From CAZFAP01 sp964516325 (GTDB lineage: Bacteria; Auribacterota; JABMQX01): DNA of 16,320 nt. The notes under the pieces are model-generated. The model made no database searches and was not told the DNA's origin. It saw only the letters and a list, made by a program, of their open reading frames with translations. The DNA lies in the NCBI GenBank assembly GCA_964516325.1, contig CAZFAP010000116.1:1-16320 (forward strand), in the 5' to 3' direction. This document shows positions 1-7,346 of the stretch, piece after piece; position 1 is the stretch's first letter; the number at the start of each line of letters is the position of its first letter. Both the position numbers and the translations under genes were made by a program.

Positions 1-1411
1 TCAGCGGAAGCGGCACCGCAAATATGCCGAAAACTATGCACAGCACCGCAAGCACGACCGGCGGCAGCCACATCGCAAAAGGCGCCTCCCTGACCTTCCT
101 CTCCTTTTCCTTCGCCGTCCCTAAGAAGATTGAATGAATGACCTTGGCGAAGGACGCAAGAGTGAGTGCCGAGCCGAAAACCGCAGCGACCAGCCAGACC
201 ACCCAAAGGCCCGAGCCATCTTGCCCGCCCGCAATGACCCCTTGATAGACCATCCATTTCGAGAAAAAGCCGTTGAACGGCGGGACGCCGGAAATGGACA
301 ACGCCGCGATGAGAAAAGCAAAAAACGTCGCTGGCATCTGCCTCGCCAAGCCTCCGAGCTTCTCGAGGTCCCTTGTTCCAGCAGCATGTTCGGCGTTGCC
401 GGCGCTGAGGAAGAGGCAGGACTTGTAAATGGCATGGTTCAGCATGTGAAACAGCCCGCCGGCGATCCCCACAGGTGTTCCAGTCCCGACGCCCATGACC
501 ATATACCCCACTTGCGAGACGGCATGGTATCCCAGGAGCCTCCGCGGGTCGTGCTGAACCAGCGCCATCATCACCGCGCCGATGATGGTAACGGCGCCCA
601 CCGCCATCAGAAAAATCTGCGTCCCCTTTGTCATCACGAAAAGGTCAAGAGCCATCCTCGCCAGAAGATAAATCCCGAGAAGTTTGTCGAGAGCTGCCGG
701 AAGAAATGCCGTTACCGGAATGGGAGCTTTCTCAGCGGCATCCGGAATCCAGGTGTGCAGCGGCATAGCCCCAGCCTTCGCAAAGGCGCCCGCCGCCAGA
801 CAAACGAACGCAAGCACCGGCAGGAACCCGTCGAGGGGAACGTAAATCCCATCCATCCCGAATCTGCCCGTCAGCATCCACAAAATGCCGATCCCGAGAA
901 TCATCAGGCTGTCGGATGCCCCCACGATGATGAAAGTCTTCTTCGCCGCCGTCTCAGCGCCTGTCTCGCCGAGGCCGATGAGAAGATACAGCGTCAGCCC
1001 TAAGAAACCCCACATAACAAGCAGAAGGATGAAGTCGTTCGCAAGCGCCGCTCCGCACGCAGCCCCCAGCGTCCAGAGAAAACAGGCGTAGTACCGCCCA
1101 GCCCCCTGCACGCCTGCCATTCCTTTGACGGAGTAGATGGCAATGAGGACGCTGAAAAATGCCACGCCCAAAACAACCATCCCCGAAAGGTCGTCGAGAA
1201 CGAGAAGGGGCGAGGAGCTGCCCTCTCCCGAAAACCCCAGAACGGAGCAGGTCCACGTGAGGGGCTTCTTGGAAAAGGCGACAACGCTCACCACTCCCAC
1301 CGCGAGCGACACGAGCACGGCCAGCCCCTCGCGGACACACCTAACCTTTTTCGGGACCAGCAGACACAATATTCCCCCAATAGCCGGTACAAGGATCAGG
1401 CTAATCAGCAC
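1..1411 (-). CDS. NuoL/NuoM/HyfB-like ion-translocating membrane subunit of group 4 hydrogenase (3' end beyond window)
   Basis: Continuous open frame of 470 codons on the minus strand, starting with GTG at 1411 and still open at position 1, so the C-terminus is missing. The start overlaps the stop of the hydrogenase large-subunit gene by 7 bases, which implies translational coupling. The protein is very hydrophobic, with many membrane helices. It has the proton-conducting transporter signature: the PLH-W-P-DA stretch near residues 217-224, conserved channel lysines at about K212, K243 and K330, and an SxxGxPPxxGFxxK motif at about 372-385. Family members form the antiporter-like ion channel of complex I and group 4 hydrogenases and use the redox reaction to pump H+ or Na+. 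The glutamate normally following Trp in the fifth helix (WE in NuoL/M) is Gly here (W134-G135). It could equally be named HyfB-, HycC- or MrpD-like; the family is secure, the precise paralogue is not. Confidence 0.88.
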   Translation of the reverse strand, partial: MLISLILVPAIGGILCLLVPKKVRCVREGLAVLVSLAVGVVSVVAFSKKPLTWTCSVLGFSGEGSSSPLLVLDDLSGMVVLGVAFFSVLIAIYSVKGMAGVQGAGRYYACFLWTLGAACGAALANDFILLLVMWGFLGLTLYLLIGLGETGAETAAKKTFIIVGASDSLMILGIGILWMLTGRFGMDGIYVPLDGFLPVLAFVCLAAGAFAKAGAMPLHTWIPDAAEKAPIPVTAFLPAALDKLLGIYLLARMALDLFVMTKGTQIFLMAVGAVTIIGAVMMALVQHDPRRLLGYHAVSQVGYMVMGVGTGTPVGIAGGLFHMLNHAIYKSCLFLSAGNAEHAAGTRDLEKLGGLARQMPATFFAFLIAALSISGVPPFNGFFSKWMVYQGVIAGGQDGSGLWVVWLVAAVFGSALTLASFAKVIHSIFLGTAKEKERKVREAPFAMWLPPVVLAVLCIVFGIFAVPLPL

Positions 1412-2658
1412 ACTTTCTCTCCGATTCTCCGGTATCCCTCAGTCAGTTTTCTTTCCAGTTCTTTTTGGGCGACTCTCCCCGCCAGTGTGTCGAGAACTTC
1501 CCGACTCTTTTCCTGAGAAAGACGAATCAAATCGCTTCCATCAAGCAAGCGACTTTTGCCGACTCCGTCAACTACCGCCATTCTTTCGGTGCAGCTATAG
1601 CACGGGTCAACGGCCGCAAGGATGATTGTCGCGTCCGAGACGGTTTGACCGATGCAGGTCGCCTTGAATGTCGGCACGTTCACGTAGCTTGGCGCGCGGA
1701 CCTTGTGCCTCACCGGACGGTTGGACCCATCAGAGCGGACGTAATGGAACGTCTCGCCGCGCGGCGCCTCAATGTGGCCGATTCCTTCGCCGGGAGGAAT
1801 CTCCTTGACCTTTGCGTCAATCTCGCCCGGTTTCATCTGGTCGAGGCATTGGAGAATGATTTTGATGGATTCACCAAGCTCCAGAAGCCTGACAGCCGCC
1901 TTCCCAAAGACGTCACCGCTCTCCCACGTGATGACCTTCCAGTCAACGCGCTCATAGGCGGCATACGGATCATCCTTTCGCACGTCAATGGACACCCCGG
2001 AGGCTCTCGCCGTCGGCCCGACCGCCCCGTACATCCGAGCCTCCTCCCGAGTCAGGACACCGACTCCTTTCGTCCTTGCGTGGAGGACGGGATCGTCCAG
2101 CACCGCCCCGACGAACATATCTATTGGGGGACGAAGCCCCTCGACCATTTTTCTTATTTTTGGCAGGTCTTCCTCGAGGAGGTCTCGGCGAACGCCTCCA
2201 ACCTTCATCATGGCGTAGTTTTGGCGGTTGCCGCTCACTTCTTCCAAAATGTCAAGAACCGGCTCACGGTATCTCCACGCCCACATGAAGACTGTGTTAT
2301 AGCCGAGGAAATGCCCCGCAAGACCGAGCCAGAGAAGGTGGCTGTGCAGCCGCTCAAGCTCAGCAATGACTGTCCGGATGTAAAGCGCTCGCTCCGGAAC
2401 CTCGACCCGCCCAATCTCCTCCACTGCCTGCACGTACGCCAGAGGATGGGACGTCGAGCAGATGCCGCAGATGCGCTCGACCACGAACGGCACCTGGTCA
2501 AACGTCCTCGATTCGCAAATCTTCTCGATGCCGCGGTGGTTGTACCCGAGGTCCACGTCTATATCCACCACCTTCTCCCCTTCCACGTGCAACTGGAAGA
2601 ACCCAGCCTCCTCCTGAAGGGGATGATAAGGTCCTATGGGAATGACGGTTCTTTTCAC
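1405..2658 (-). CDS. [NiFe]-hydrogenase large (catalytic) subunit, group 4 / NuoD-HycE-like
   Basis: Predicted 417-residue catalytic subunit that would carry the NiFe(CN)2CO site and interconvert H+ and H2. I take GTG at 2658 as the start: it overlaps the preceding TGA by 4 bases (GTGA) and follows a GGAAAGGA Shine-Dalgarno-like stretch, whereas the in-frame ATG at 2793 lies deep inside the NuoC-like gene. Both nickel-ligand motifs are present: ERICGICSTSH with C64 and C67, and DPCYSCTER with C353 and C356. This marks a true hydrogenase rather than the complex I NuoD subunit, which lacks these cysteines. By analogy with HycE, maturation should cut after R359 and remove a 58-residue tail. The NuoC domain, fused in HycE, is a separate gene here. 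No hypA-F or ordinary hycI gene is visible in the window. Confidence 0.95.
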   Translation of the reverse strand: MKRTVIPIGPYHPLQEEAGFFQLHVEGEKVVDIDVDLGYNHRGIEKICESRTFDQVPFVVERICGICSTSHPLAYVQAVEEIGRVEVPERALYIRTVIAELERLHSHLLWLGLAGHFLGYNTVFMWAWRYREPVLDILEEVSGNRQNYAMMKVGGVRRDLLEEDLPKIRKMVEGLRPPIDMFVGAVLDDPVLHARTKGVGVLTREEARMYGAVGPTARASGVSIDVRKDDPYAAYERVDWKVITWESGDVFGKAAVRLLELGESIKIILQCLDQMKPGEIDAKVKEIPPGEGIGHIEAPRGETFHYVRSDGSNRPVRHKVRAPSYVNVPTFKATCIGQTVSDATIILAAVDPCYSCTERMAVVDGVGKSRLLDGSDLIRLSQEKSREVLDTLAGRVAQKELERKLTEGYRRIGEKVC

Positions 2659-3104
2659 GCGCCGTCCTTTCCGAACGATCTCCGGAGAGGATAGACTCCC
2701 TCCGGCCAGTCTTCCGCAAGAATTAGGCGTCTCATGTTCGGATGTCCGATGAACTCCACCCCGAGAAGCTCGTGAATCTCCCTTTCGATCCACTCCGCTC
2801 CCTTGACGATGGGAGTGATGGACTCGATTTTCGGATTCTCTTTATCAAGCAGAACCTTGAGAGTCACGACCAAGCCCGATGAATCGAAGGAGAAGTGGTA
2901 CAGCAGCTCAATCCCTCGCGGTGTATCAATCCCGGTGACAACCACGTACCGCGCGGACAGTTCCTCGAAGAGAAGTCTCACGCCTTCGAGCAGGTCCTTC
3001 CGGTCTATCCCGATCCAGGACCTGTTGGCAGCCGGGCGCAGTGAAGAAATCAGCTTCTCGCCGAGCCTGTCATTGATCTTCGCTATGGTCTCTTCTCTAT
3101 CCAT
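2655..3104 (-). CDS. NuoC-like (complex I 30 kDa) subunit of group 4 hydrogenase
   Basis: Predicted 149-residue soluble subunit of the peripheral arm, which in complex I and group 4 hydrogenases packs against the large and small subunits and carries no cofactor. The C-terminal half has the family signature: an ERE helix at about 107-109, LLGVEFIGHPNMRR near 113-126, then DW and PLRR close to the end. Length suits the family. The ATG at 3104 lies 7 bases after the small-subunit stop, with AAAGG-like pairing in the gap. Its stop overlaps the large-subunit GTG by 4 bases, so the two are probably made in equal amounts. Confidence 0.92.
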   Translation of the reverse strand: MDREETIAKINDRLGEKLISSLRPAANRSWIGIDRKDLLEGVRLLFEELSARYVVVTGIDTPRGIELLYHFSFDSSGLVVTLKVLLDKENPKIESITPIVKGAEWIEREIHELLGVEFIGHPNMRRLILAEDWPEGVYPLRRSFGKDGA

Positions 3105-3111
3105 GCTGCCT

Positions 3112-3528
3112 TTACGCCACCTTTTTCAACAGCTTCACCACGCCGTCAATGATTGCTTCCGGTTTTGGCGGGCAGCCGGGAATGTAAATGTCAACCGGCA
3201 CAATCCGATCAACGGGACCCGCCATGTGATAGCCGTCGTGAAATATGCCCATGCTGCAAGCGCACGTCCCGCAGGCGATGACGAGCAAGGGCCTCGGCGC
3301 CTGCTCGTACAGCCTCCTCAGTCGCGGCGCCGCCTGCCGCGTAACGCCGCCCGTAACGACGAGAGCGTCCGCGTGCCGGATGCTCCCCACGAGGAGAATT
3401 CCAAAGCGCTCCACGTCGAAGCGGGGCGTCAAGGCGTCCACGACTTCGATGTCGCAGTTGTTGCACGCGCCGGTGTTCAGGTGGAACACCCACGGCGACT
3501 TGCAGAGTGCTTTGAGCGTTAGACTCAT
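3112..3528 (-). CDS. [NiFe]-hydrogenase small subunit, NuoB/HycG/EchC-like
   Basis: Predicted 138-residue subunit holding the proximal [4Fe-4S] cluster that passes electrons between the peripheral Fe-S chain and the Ni-Fe site. The four expected cluster ligands are seen: C22 and C25 in GACNNCD, C89 in the ACGTCACS stretch, and C119 in IPGCPP. C86 and C91 are extra cysteines nearby. The short length without a second Fe-S domain is typical of group 4 and NuoB-type small subunits. The ATG at 3528 overlaps the upstream TGA by 4 bases (ATGA) and follows a GAGGAG ribosome-binding site; the longer reading frame to 3585 runs into the NuoH-like gene and is not supported. Confidence 0.95.
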   Translation of the reverse strand: MSLTLKALCKSPWVFHLNTGACNNCDIEVVDALTPRFDVERFGILLVGSIRHADALVVTGGVTRQAAPRLRRLYEQAPRPLLVIACGTCACSMGIFHDGYHMAGPVDRIVPVDIYIPGCPPKPEAIIDGVVKLLKKVA

Positions 3529-4463
3529 ATCACGCTCCTCAGCAGCGCCAGAACTACCGCCACGGCGCCAAGCCCTGCGACCCACGGACCCCAGAAGAAA
3601 GCAACCGCCTGGTCTATCCGCACCCTCGGATTCGTATTTCTCAGGAGAATCACGACCACCAGAAGAAGCACGACTTTCAGAGAACCGACAACCACCGCCA
3701 CAAGACCTCCCCCGGCGCCTATTCCGCCCCAGAAAACGGTGATCAGAAAAACGGGCATCACGAAGAGAAGCATTGACCGCATCAATTTGAAGACCGCCAG
3801 GGGAGCGCCGGAATATTCCAGCAGGGGGCCGCCCATCAGCTCGGTCTCCGCTTCCGCGGCGTCGAACGGGACAAGCCCAAGTTTCGCCTGCATGCAGACT
3901 ATGGCTACGATGAAGGCAAGAATCCCTGACACGTGCGACACCGCGGACTGCCCCCGGAGCATGTCAGAAAGTCTGATCGAGCCGCCCGAACTGATGATTG
4001 GCACGACCAGAGCCAGAATGAAAGGAAGCTCGTACGAAAGAATCATCTTCATCTCACGGCTGGCGCCGAGAGAGGCGAGCCGGTTGTTCGAGGCGAAACC
4101 GCCGAGGATGACCGAGAGCGAGGGAATCGTCAGCAGATAGACAATGACAATCAAGTCCCCCGCAAAGCCCTTTCCCGGCCAGACGTTGGCCTGCCAGACA
4201 AGAGTCGAAGCAACCGTTACCGCGGCGAGACCAACTAACGGAGCCAGCAGGAAAATCACCTTCGCCCCTCCCGCGGGAACGATGACTTCCTTGCCGAGCA
4301 ACTTTACGAGGTCATAGAAGGGCTGTAAGAACGGAGGGCCGACACGCCACTGCACCCGGGCTGTAACCTTCCGGTCAACCCAGGCAAAGAGCATTGCGAC
4401 CAGGAAAGTGAATACGAAACCAGGAAAAATCAGGACCAGAAACAGCGACCAAAGGGCGCTCAT
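3525..4463 (-). CDS. NuoH/HyfC/EchB-like membrane anchor subunit of group 4 hydrogenase
   Basis: Predicted 312-residue integral membrane protein with about eight hydrophobic helices, the subunit that joins the peripheral catalytic arm to the ion-channel arm. Recognisable NuoH-family signatures in order are DRKVTARVQWRVGPP near 30-44, QPFYDLVKLLGKE near 47-59, an ASREMKM loop before an E-containing helix, and PFDAAEAETELMGG with EYSG in the second half. These acidic loops form the coupling path at the arm junction in complex I. The start and the stop each overlap a neighbouring gene by 4 bases (ATGA), so the gene lies inside one translationally coupled transcript. Confidence 0.95.
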   Translation of the reverse strand: MSALWSLFLVLIFPGFVFTFLVAMLFAWVDRKVTARVQWRVGPPFLQPFYDLVKLLGKEVIVPAGGAKVIFLLAPLVGLAAVTVASTLVWQANVWPGKGFAGDLIVIVYLLTIPSLSVILGGFASNNRLASLGASREMKMILSYELPFILALVVPIISSGGSIRLSDMLRGQSAVSHVSGILAFIVAIVCMQAKLGLVPFDAAEAETELMGGPLLEYSGAPLAVFKLMRSMLLFVMPVFLITVFWGGIGAGGGLVAVVVGSLKVVLLLVVVILLRNTNPRVRIDQAVAFFWGPWVAGLGAVAVVLALLRSVI

Positions 4464-4996
4464 CCGCGGACTTCCTCTTTCTTCCAGGGAAGCGCGTGGA
4501 CTACAAGGCGCTCACCCGCGGCGTAATTGTTCTTGGAAATATCCTCCTCCGCTTCACTGAACTGGACTGCCGATAACGGGCAACTCGTAACGCAAACAGG
4601 CACCTCACCTTTCTGAACGGCCCCAGCGCAATAATCACATACCGAAACCGCGTACGGGACGGCTTCCGGGAGAAGCGTCCCAAAAGGACAGGCTACGCTG
4701 CACGACTTGCAGCCCACGCACCGCATCTTGTACCGGCGAACGACGCCGGTCTCTTCTCTTTCCAGAGCCTCCCTCGGGCAGGCCGAGATGCACACCGGGT
4801 TTTGGCACCGGCGGCACACAACCGACAAAGCCGCCATCTCTCGAACGGAGACCATGCCGTTGTTTCCCGGATGATAAAAGTACCCGCACTTCGTCACGCA
4901 CTCCGGACACTTCGCGCAGACCTCCAGGTCAACAAAGAGCCGCCTCTTATCCTCCGTGGCAGCATTTCGTTTCAATCTGTCTGAAGTCTCAGCCAT
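4460..4996 (-). CDS. Polyferredoxin-like electron-transfer subunit with four [4Fe-4S] motifs (HycB/HyfA/CooF-like)
   Basis: Predicted 178-residue soluble iron-sulfur protein with sixteen cysteines in four cluster motifs: C27/30/33/37, C61/64/69/73, C93/96/99/103 and C120/123/135/139. This is the arrangement of HycB, HyfA, CooF and DmsB-type subunits, which wire a partner oxidoreductase to the hydrogenase core. From its position between the FAD/NAD(P) subunit and the membrane core it probably carries electrons between the AsrA/AsrB-like module and the NuoB-like small subunit. The ATG at 4996 lies 7 bases after the upstream stop with only weak ribosome-binding pairing, so coupled re-initiation is likely. 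The last four bases overlap the NuoH-like gene. Confidence 0.92.
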   Translation of the reverse strand: MAETSDRLKRNAATEDKRRLFVDLEVCAKCPECVTKCGYFYHPGNNGMVSVREMAALSVVCRRCQNPVCISACPREALEREETGVVRRYKMRCVGCKSCSVACPFGTLLPEAVPYAVSVCDYCAGAVQKGEVPVCVTSCPLSAVQFSEAEEDISKNNYAAGERLVVHALPWKKEEVRG

Positions 4997-5003
4997 AATG
5001 CAG

Positions 5004-5837
5004 CTAATCCCAAATCTCCCGGGCGTCCTTGATCTGCCCGTATGTGAAGACCGGCCCGTCCCGGCAAACGTAGTATTTTCCGAGCTGGCAGTGGCCGCAC
5101 TTCCCGATTCCGCAGCTCATGTTCTTTTCCATGGAGAGGTAAATCTGCTCCGGCTTGAATCCGAGGTCGAGGAGTTTCAGCGTGGAAAACTTCATCATGA
5201 TGGGGGGGCCGCAAACGATCGCGACGCTGCCAGGAATGCTCACGTCCAGATTGTCGAGGGTCTTGGTCACAAGCCCCACATTTCCTTTCCAGGTATCGTC
5301 GCCCCGGTCAACCGTCATCCGGAAAGAGATTCTCGAGTCAAGGTTCGGCCAGTGGTTCAAGACCGCATCCTTATATACGATGTCAGACGGGGTGCGAGCG
5401 CCGTAGCAGAAGATGATGCGCTCATAGGCGTCGAGACGGTGCACCAGCGCGAAGAAGAGAGACCGCAGCGGAGCCAACCCCACACCGCCCCCGACAATCA
5501 GAATCTCTTTCCCTACGAAATCTCCAAGCGGATACCCGAGTCCGAATGGCCCCCTCAACCCAATCCATTCACCGCACTGCACTTCGTGCAGAGCGGCGGT
5601 CATCTTCCCGGCTTTCATCACGGTGACGTCCATTTTCTCCTCGATCTCCGGAGACGACGAAGGCGTGAATGGAGCCTCCCCAAAGCCGGGGACCGTCAGC
5701 TCGACAAACTGCCCCGTTTGAAAACCGATTGGGGTGCTGGGGCGAAGGACAAACGTCTTGATGCTTGGCGTTTCCTGAATGACTTCCTCGACATGAGCCT
5801 TGACGGGCTGGTATGGGTTTGTGCCATTTGGCGTCAT
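5004..5837 (-). CDS. FAD/NAD(P)-binding [2Fe-2S] oxidoreductase, AsrB / hydrogenase gamma (HydG) family
   Basis: Predicted 277-residue flavoprotein of the ferredoxin-reductase superfamily. The N-terminal half is the FAD barrel, with GEAPF and PSSSP near 53-63 as in AsrB and HydG proteins. The NAD(P)-binding half has GGGVGLAPLR at 116-125 and CGPPIMM at 209-215. The C-terminus carries a dihydroorotate-dehydrogenase-B-type [2Fe-2S] motif with C242, C247, C250 and C258. In sulfite reductase (AsrABC) and the Pyrococcus soluble hydrogenases such a subunit exchanges electrons with NAD(P)H. I chose ATG 5837, which overlaps the upstream stop by 4 bases; the longer frame to 5906 lies inside the previous gene. 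It probably pairs with the upstream receiver-AsrA fusion. Choice of NADH or NADPH cannot be read from sequence. Confidence 0.92.
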   Translation of the reverse strand: MTPNGTNPYQPVKAHVEEVIQETPSIKTFVLRPSTPIGFQTGQFVELTVPGFGEAPFTPSSSPEIEEKMDVTVMKAGKMTAALHEVQCGEWIGLRGPFGLGYPLGDFVGKEILIVGGGVGLAPLRSLFFALVHRLDAYERIIFCYGARTPSDIVYKDAVLNHWPNLDSRISFRMTVDRGDDTWKGNVGLVTKTLDNLDVSIPGSVAIVCGPPIMMKFSTLKLLDLGFKPEQIYLSMEKNMSCGIGKCGHCQLGKYYVCRDGPVFTYGQIKDAREIWD

Positions 5838-7306
5838 GCTTTCACCCCACGAAGTTTCCAGAGCACTTCTCGCATGTCTATTTTGCCCATGCAGACGTCC
5901 ACGCACCGGCCGCAGCCCGTGCAGCCATAAACTCCATAAGATTCCTTGAAATCAACAAACTTGTCGGTATAGCGGTGCAGAAACCGCTCCTGGACCGATT
6001 TCCTTGGGTTGGCGCCGCCCGCAACCCTCGCGAAAGCAGGGTACTGGCAGCTATCCCATGCGCGGATGATTTCGTACTTTCCTCCCAACCTCGATTTGCT
6101 CTGGGCCTGCTCGTACAGGTAGAAGCAATGGCATGTCGGGCAAATCTGGGTGCAGGCGGCGCATCCGACGCACCGTTCCGCGCACTCTTCCCATGCAGGT
6201 GAATCCGCCGCGTGTTTCACCAGTTCCTCGTAGGGCTCTTCCGGCAGGAAGTCAGCGAGCCTGGCCGTCATAACTTCTTGAACCCGGCGTCTGCGCTCGT
6301 GCCTTTCCACGAGGTGGGATGGCGTAACTCCTTTAGCACGCTCCATAATCGTCTCAATGAGGTTTCGGCCGCGGTCTGAACCCGCCTCCACAATCAGCCC
6401 GTCGGTAACTTCCGAAACGTTCAGGTCAAACCCCTCTTCACAGAACGGATTCAAGCCCATCAACATGCAACCGCACGACGTGCCGGGGTCGGAACAATCT
6501 GACGTGACGATCAGGGTGTTGTCCCTGGCTCCCTTGTAGAACGGGTCCACGAAATCTCCCTCAAGAAAAACTCTGTCAAGAACATCTAATGCCTGGAGAT
6601 CACATCTTTTGACGCCGGCGATGACTCGTCGGACCTCAGCAGCCCTGCCGCCGGATACGATCTCGGACCACGGCGACGGATAGACGGCTACTCTCCTGCG
6701 GGGATCAAAGAAGAAGACCTTGAGCGGGTCAACCGGCCTTATTTCACCCCATAAGACCTCTTCTTCAGGACGTTGCCCGGCAAGCGAATAGCGCAAACCT
6801 CTCTCCGAGCGCCGAGGAACATATACGTCCCGCCCAAGCCGCTCAAGCGTCTCGCGGAAGCCAGCCGGGCTGACCAGGGCGGACCTCTTTTCACCAATGA
6901 GATCCCGCCGTCTGAGAGCCCCGGCCGCTCGCTCGGCACGCCGCTGAAGTGCTTTCGCAGCGGCCGAAGCCAGTTCCTCGGGTGTGAAGGGTTTTTCTAT
7001 GTAGTCCGCGGCACCCAGCTTCATCGCTTCGATTGCCGAGGCAACCGTGGAGTAACCTGTGATCACGATCACCGCCGTTTCAGGGAAGCGTTCCTTGACT
7101 TGCGTGAGCACCCCAATTCCACCCGTACCCGGCATTTTCAGATCGGCGATCACCAGGTCAAAGCCGCCCCTCTCGATGCGCTCGAGACCCTCCTCTCCAC
7201 TGAGAACAGTCTGCACCCTGTAGCCTTCCTGGGAGAGAATTCTCCTACAGCTATCGCAGACCGTCGGTTCGTCATCAATCACCAGCACGTTCTGCTCTGC
7301 CACCAT
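5834..7306 (-). CDS. Response-regulator receiver domain fused to AsrA/HydB-like 4Fe-4S electron-transfer subunit
   Basis: Predicted 490-residue fusion. Residues 1-120 are a complete receiver domain: acidic pocket D11, D12, E13, phospho-acceptor D55 in ADLKMPG, T83 and K105 in EKPF. Residues from about 150 on resemble AsrA/HydB (hydrogenase or sulfite-reductase beta subunits), with GDFVDPFY near 250, a cysteine-rich stretch (C271, C278, C280, C289), then two ferredoxin-type motifs, C379/382/385/389 followed by C392 and C394, and C462/465/468/472. The beta part should pass electrons between the adjacent FAD subunit and the hydrogenase Fe-S chain. ATG 7306 is preferred to in-frame ATG 7324 because GGAGGA lies upstream at fair spacing and it gives the same receiver numbering as the preceding gene. 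The fusion has no DNA-binding domain, so phosphorylation may act directly on electron transfer; that is inference. It may derive from a duplicated NtrC receiver. Confidence 0.88.
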   Translation of the reverse strand: MVAEQNVLVIDDEPTVCDSCRRILSQEGYRVQTVLSGEEGLERIERGGFDLVIADLKMPGTGGIGVLTQVKERFPETAVIVITGYSTVASAIEAMKLGAADYIEKPFTPEELASAAAKALQRRAERAAGALRRRDLIGEKRSALVSPAGFRETLERLGRDVYVPRRSERGLRYSLAGQRPEEEVLWGEIRPVDPLKVFFFDPRRRVAVYPSPWSEIVSGGRAAEVRRVIAGVKRCDLQALDVLDRVFLEGDFVDPFYKGARDNTLIVTSDCSDPGTSCGCMLMGLNPFCEEGFDLNVSEVTDGLIVEAGSDRGRNLIETIMERAKGVTPSHLVERHERRRRVQEVMTARLADFLPEEPYEELVKHAADSPAWEECAERCVGCAACTQICPTCHCFYLYEQAQSKSRLGGKYEIIRAWDSCQYPAFARVAGGANPRKSVQERFLHRYTDKFVDFKESYGVYGCTGCGRCVDVCMGKIDMREVLWKLRGVKA

Positions 7307-7330
7307 ATCAGCCACTTCCTCCATGCGCCC

Positions 7331-7346
7331 AGCGGCTCAAGCCGCT
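7331..7346. repeat. Perfect hairpin at the junction of the two receiver-protein genes
   Basis: AGCGGC and GCCGCT arms of 6 bases flank a TCAA loop, just after the stop of the REC-pseudoREC gene and before the start of the receiver-AsrA gene. No T-run follows on either strand, so it is not a typical intrinsic terminator. It could stabilise a processed mRNA end or tune expression of the downstream gene, or it may be chance. Confidence 0.35.

Noticed and set aside
134..1003. Long plus-strand frame of 289 codons
   Set aside because: It is antisense to the NuoL/M-like gene, is rich in Arg, His and Pro as expected of a GC-rich shadow frame, and matches no family.
1405..2658. Possibility that this is complex I (nuo) rather than hydrogenase
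   Set aside because: Both CxxC nickel-binding motifs are intact, which complex I NuoD lacks, and nuoE/F/G-type genes are absent.
1465..2694. Plus-strand frame of 409 codons
   Set aside because: Fully antisense to the hydrogenase large subunit, whose metal-binding motifs make the minus strand certain.
4956..5930. Plus-strand frame of 324 codons
   Set aside because: Antisense to the AsrB-like gene, whose cofactor motifs are clear.
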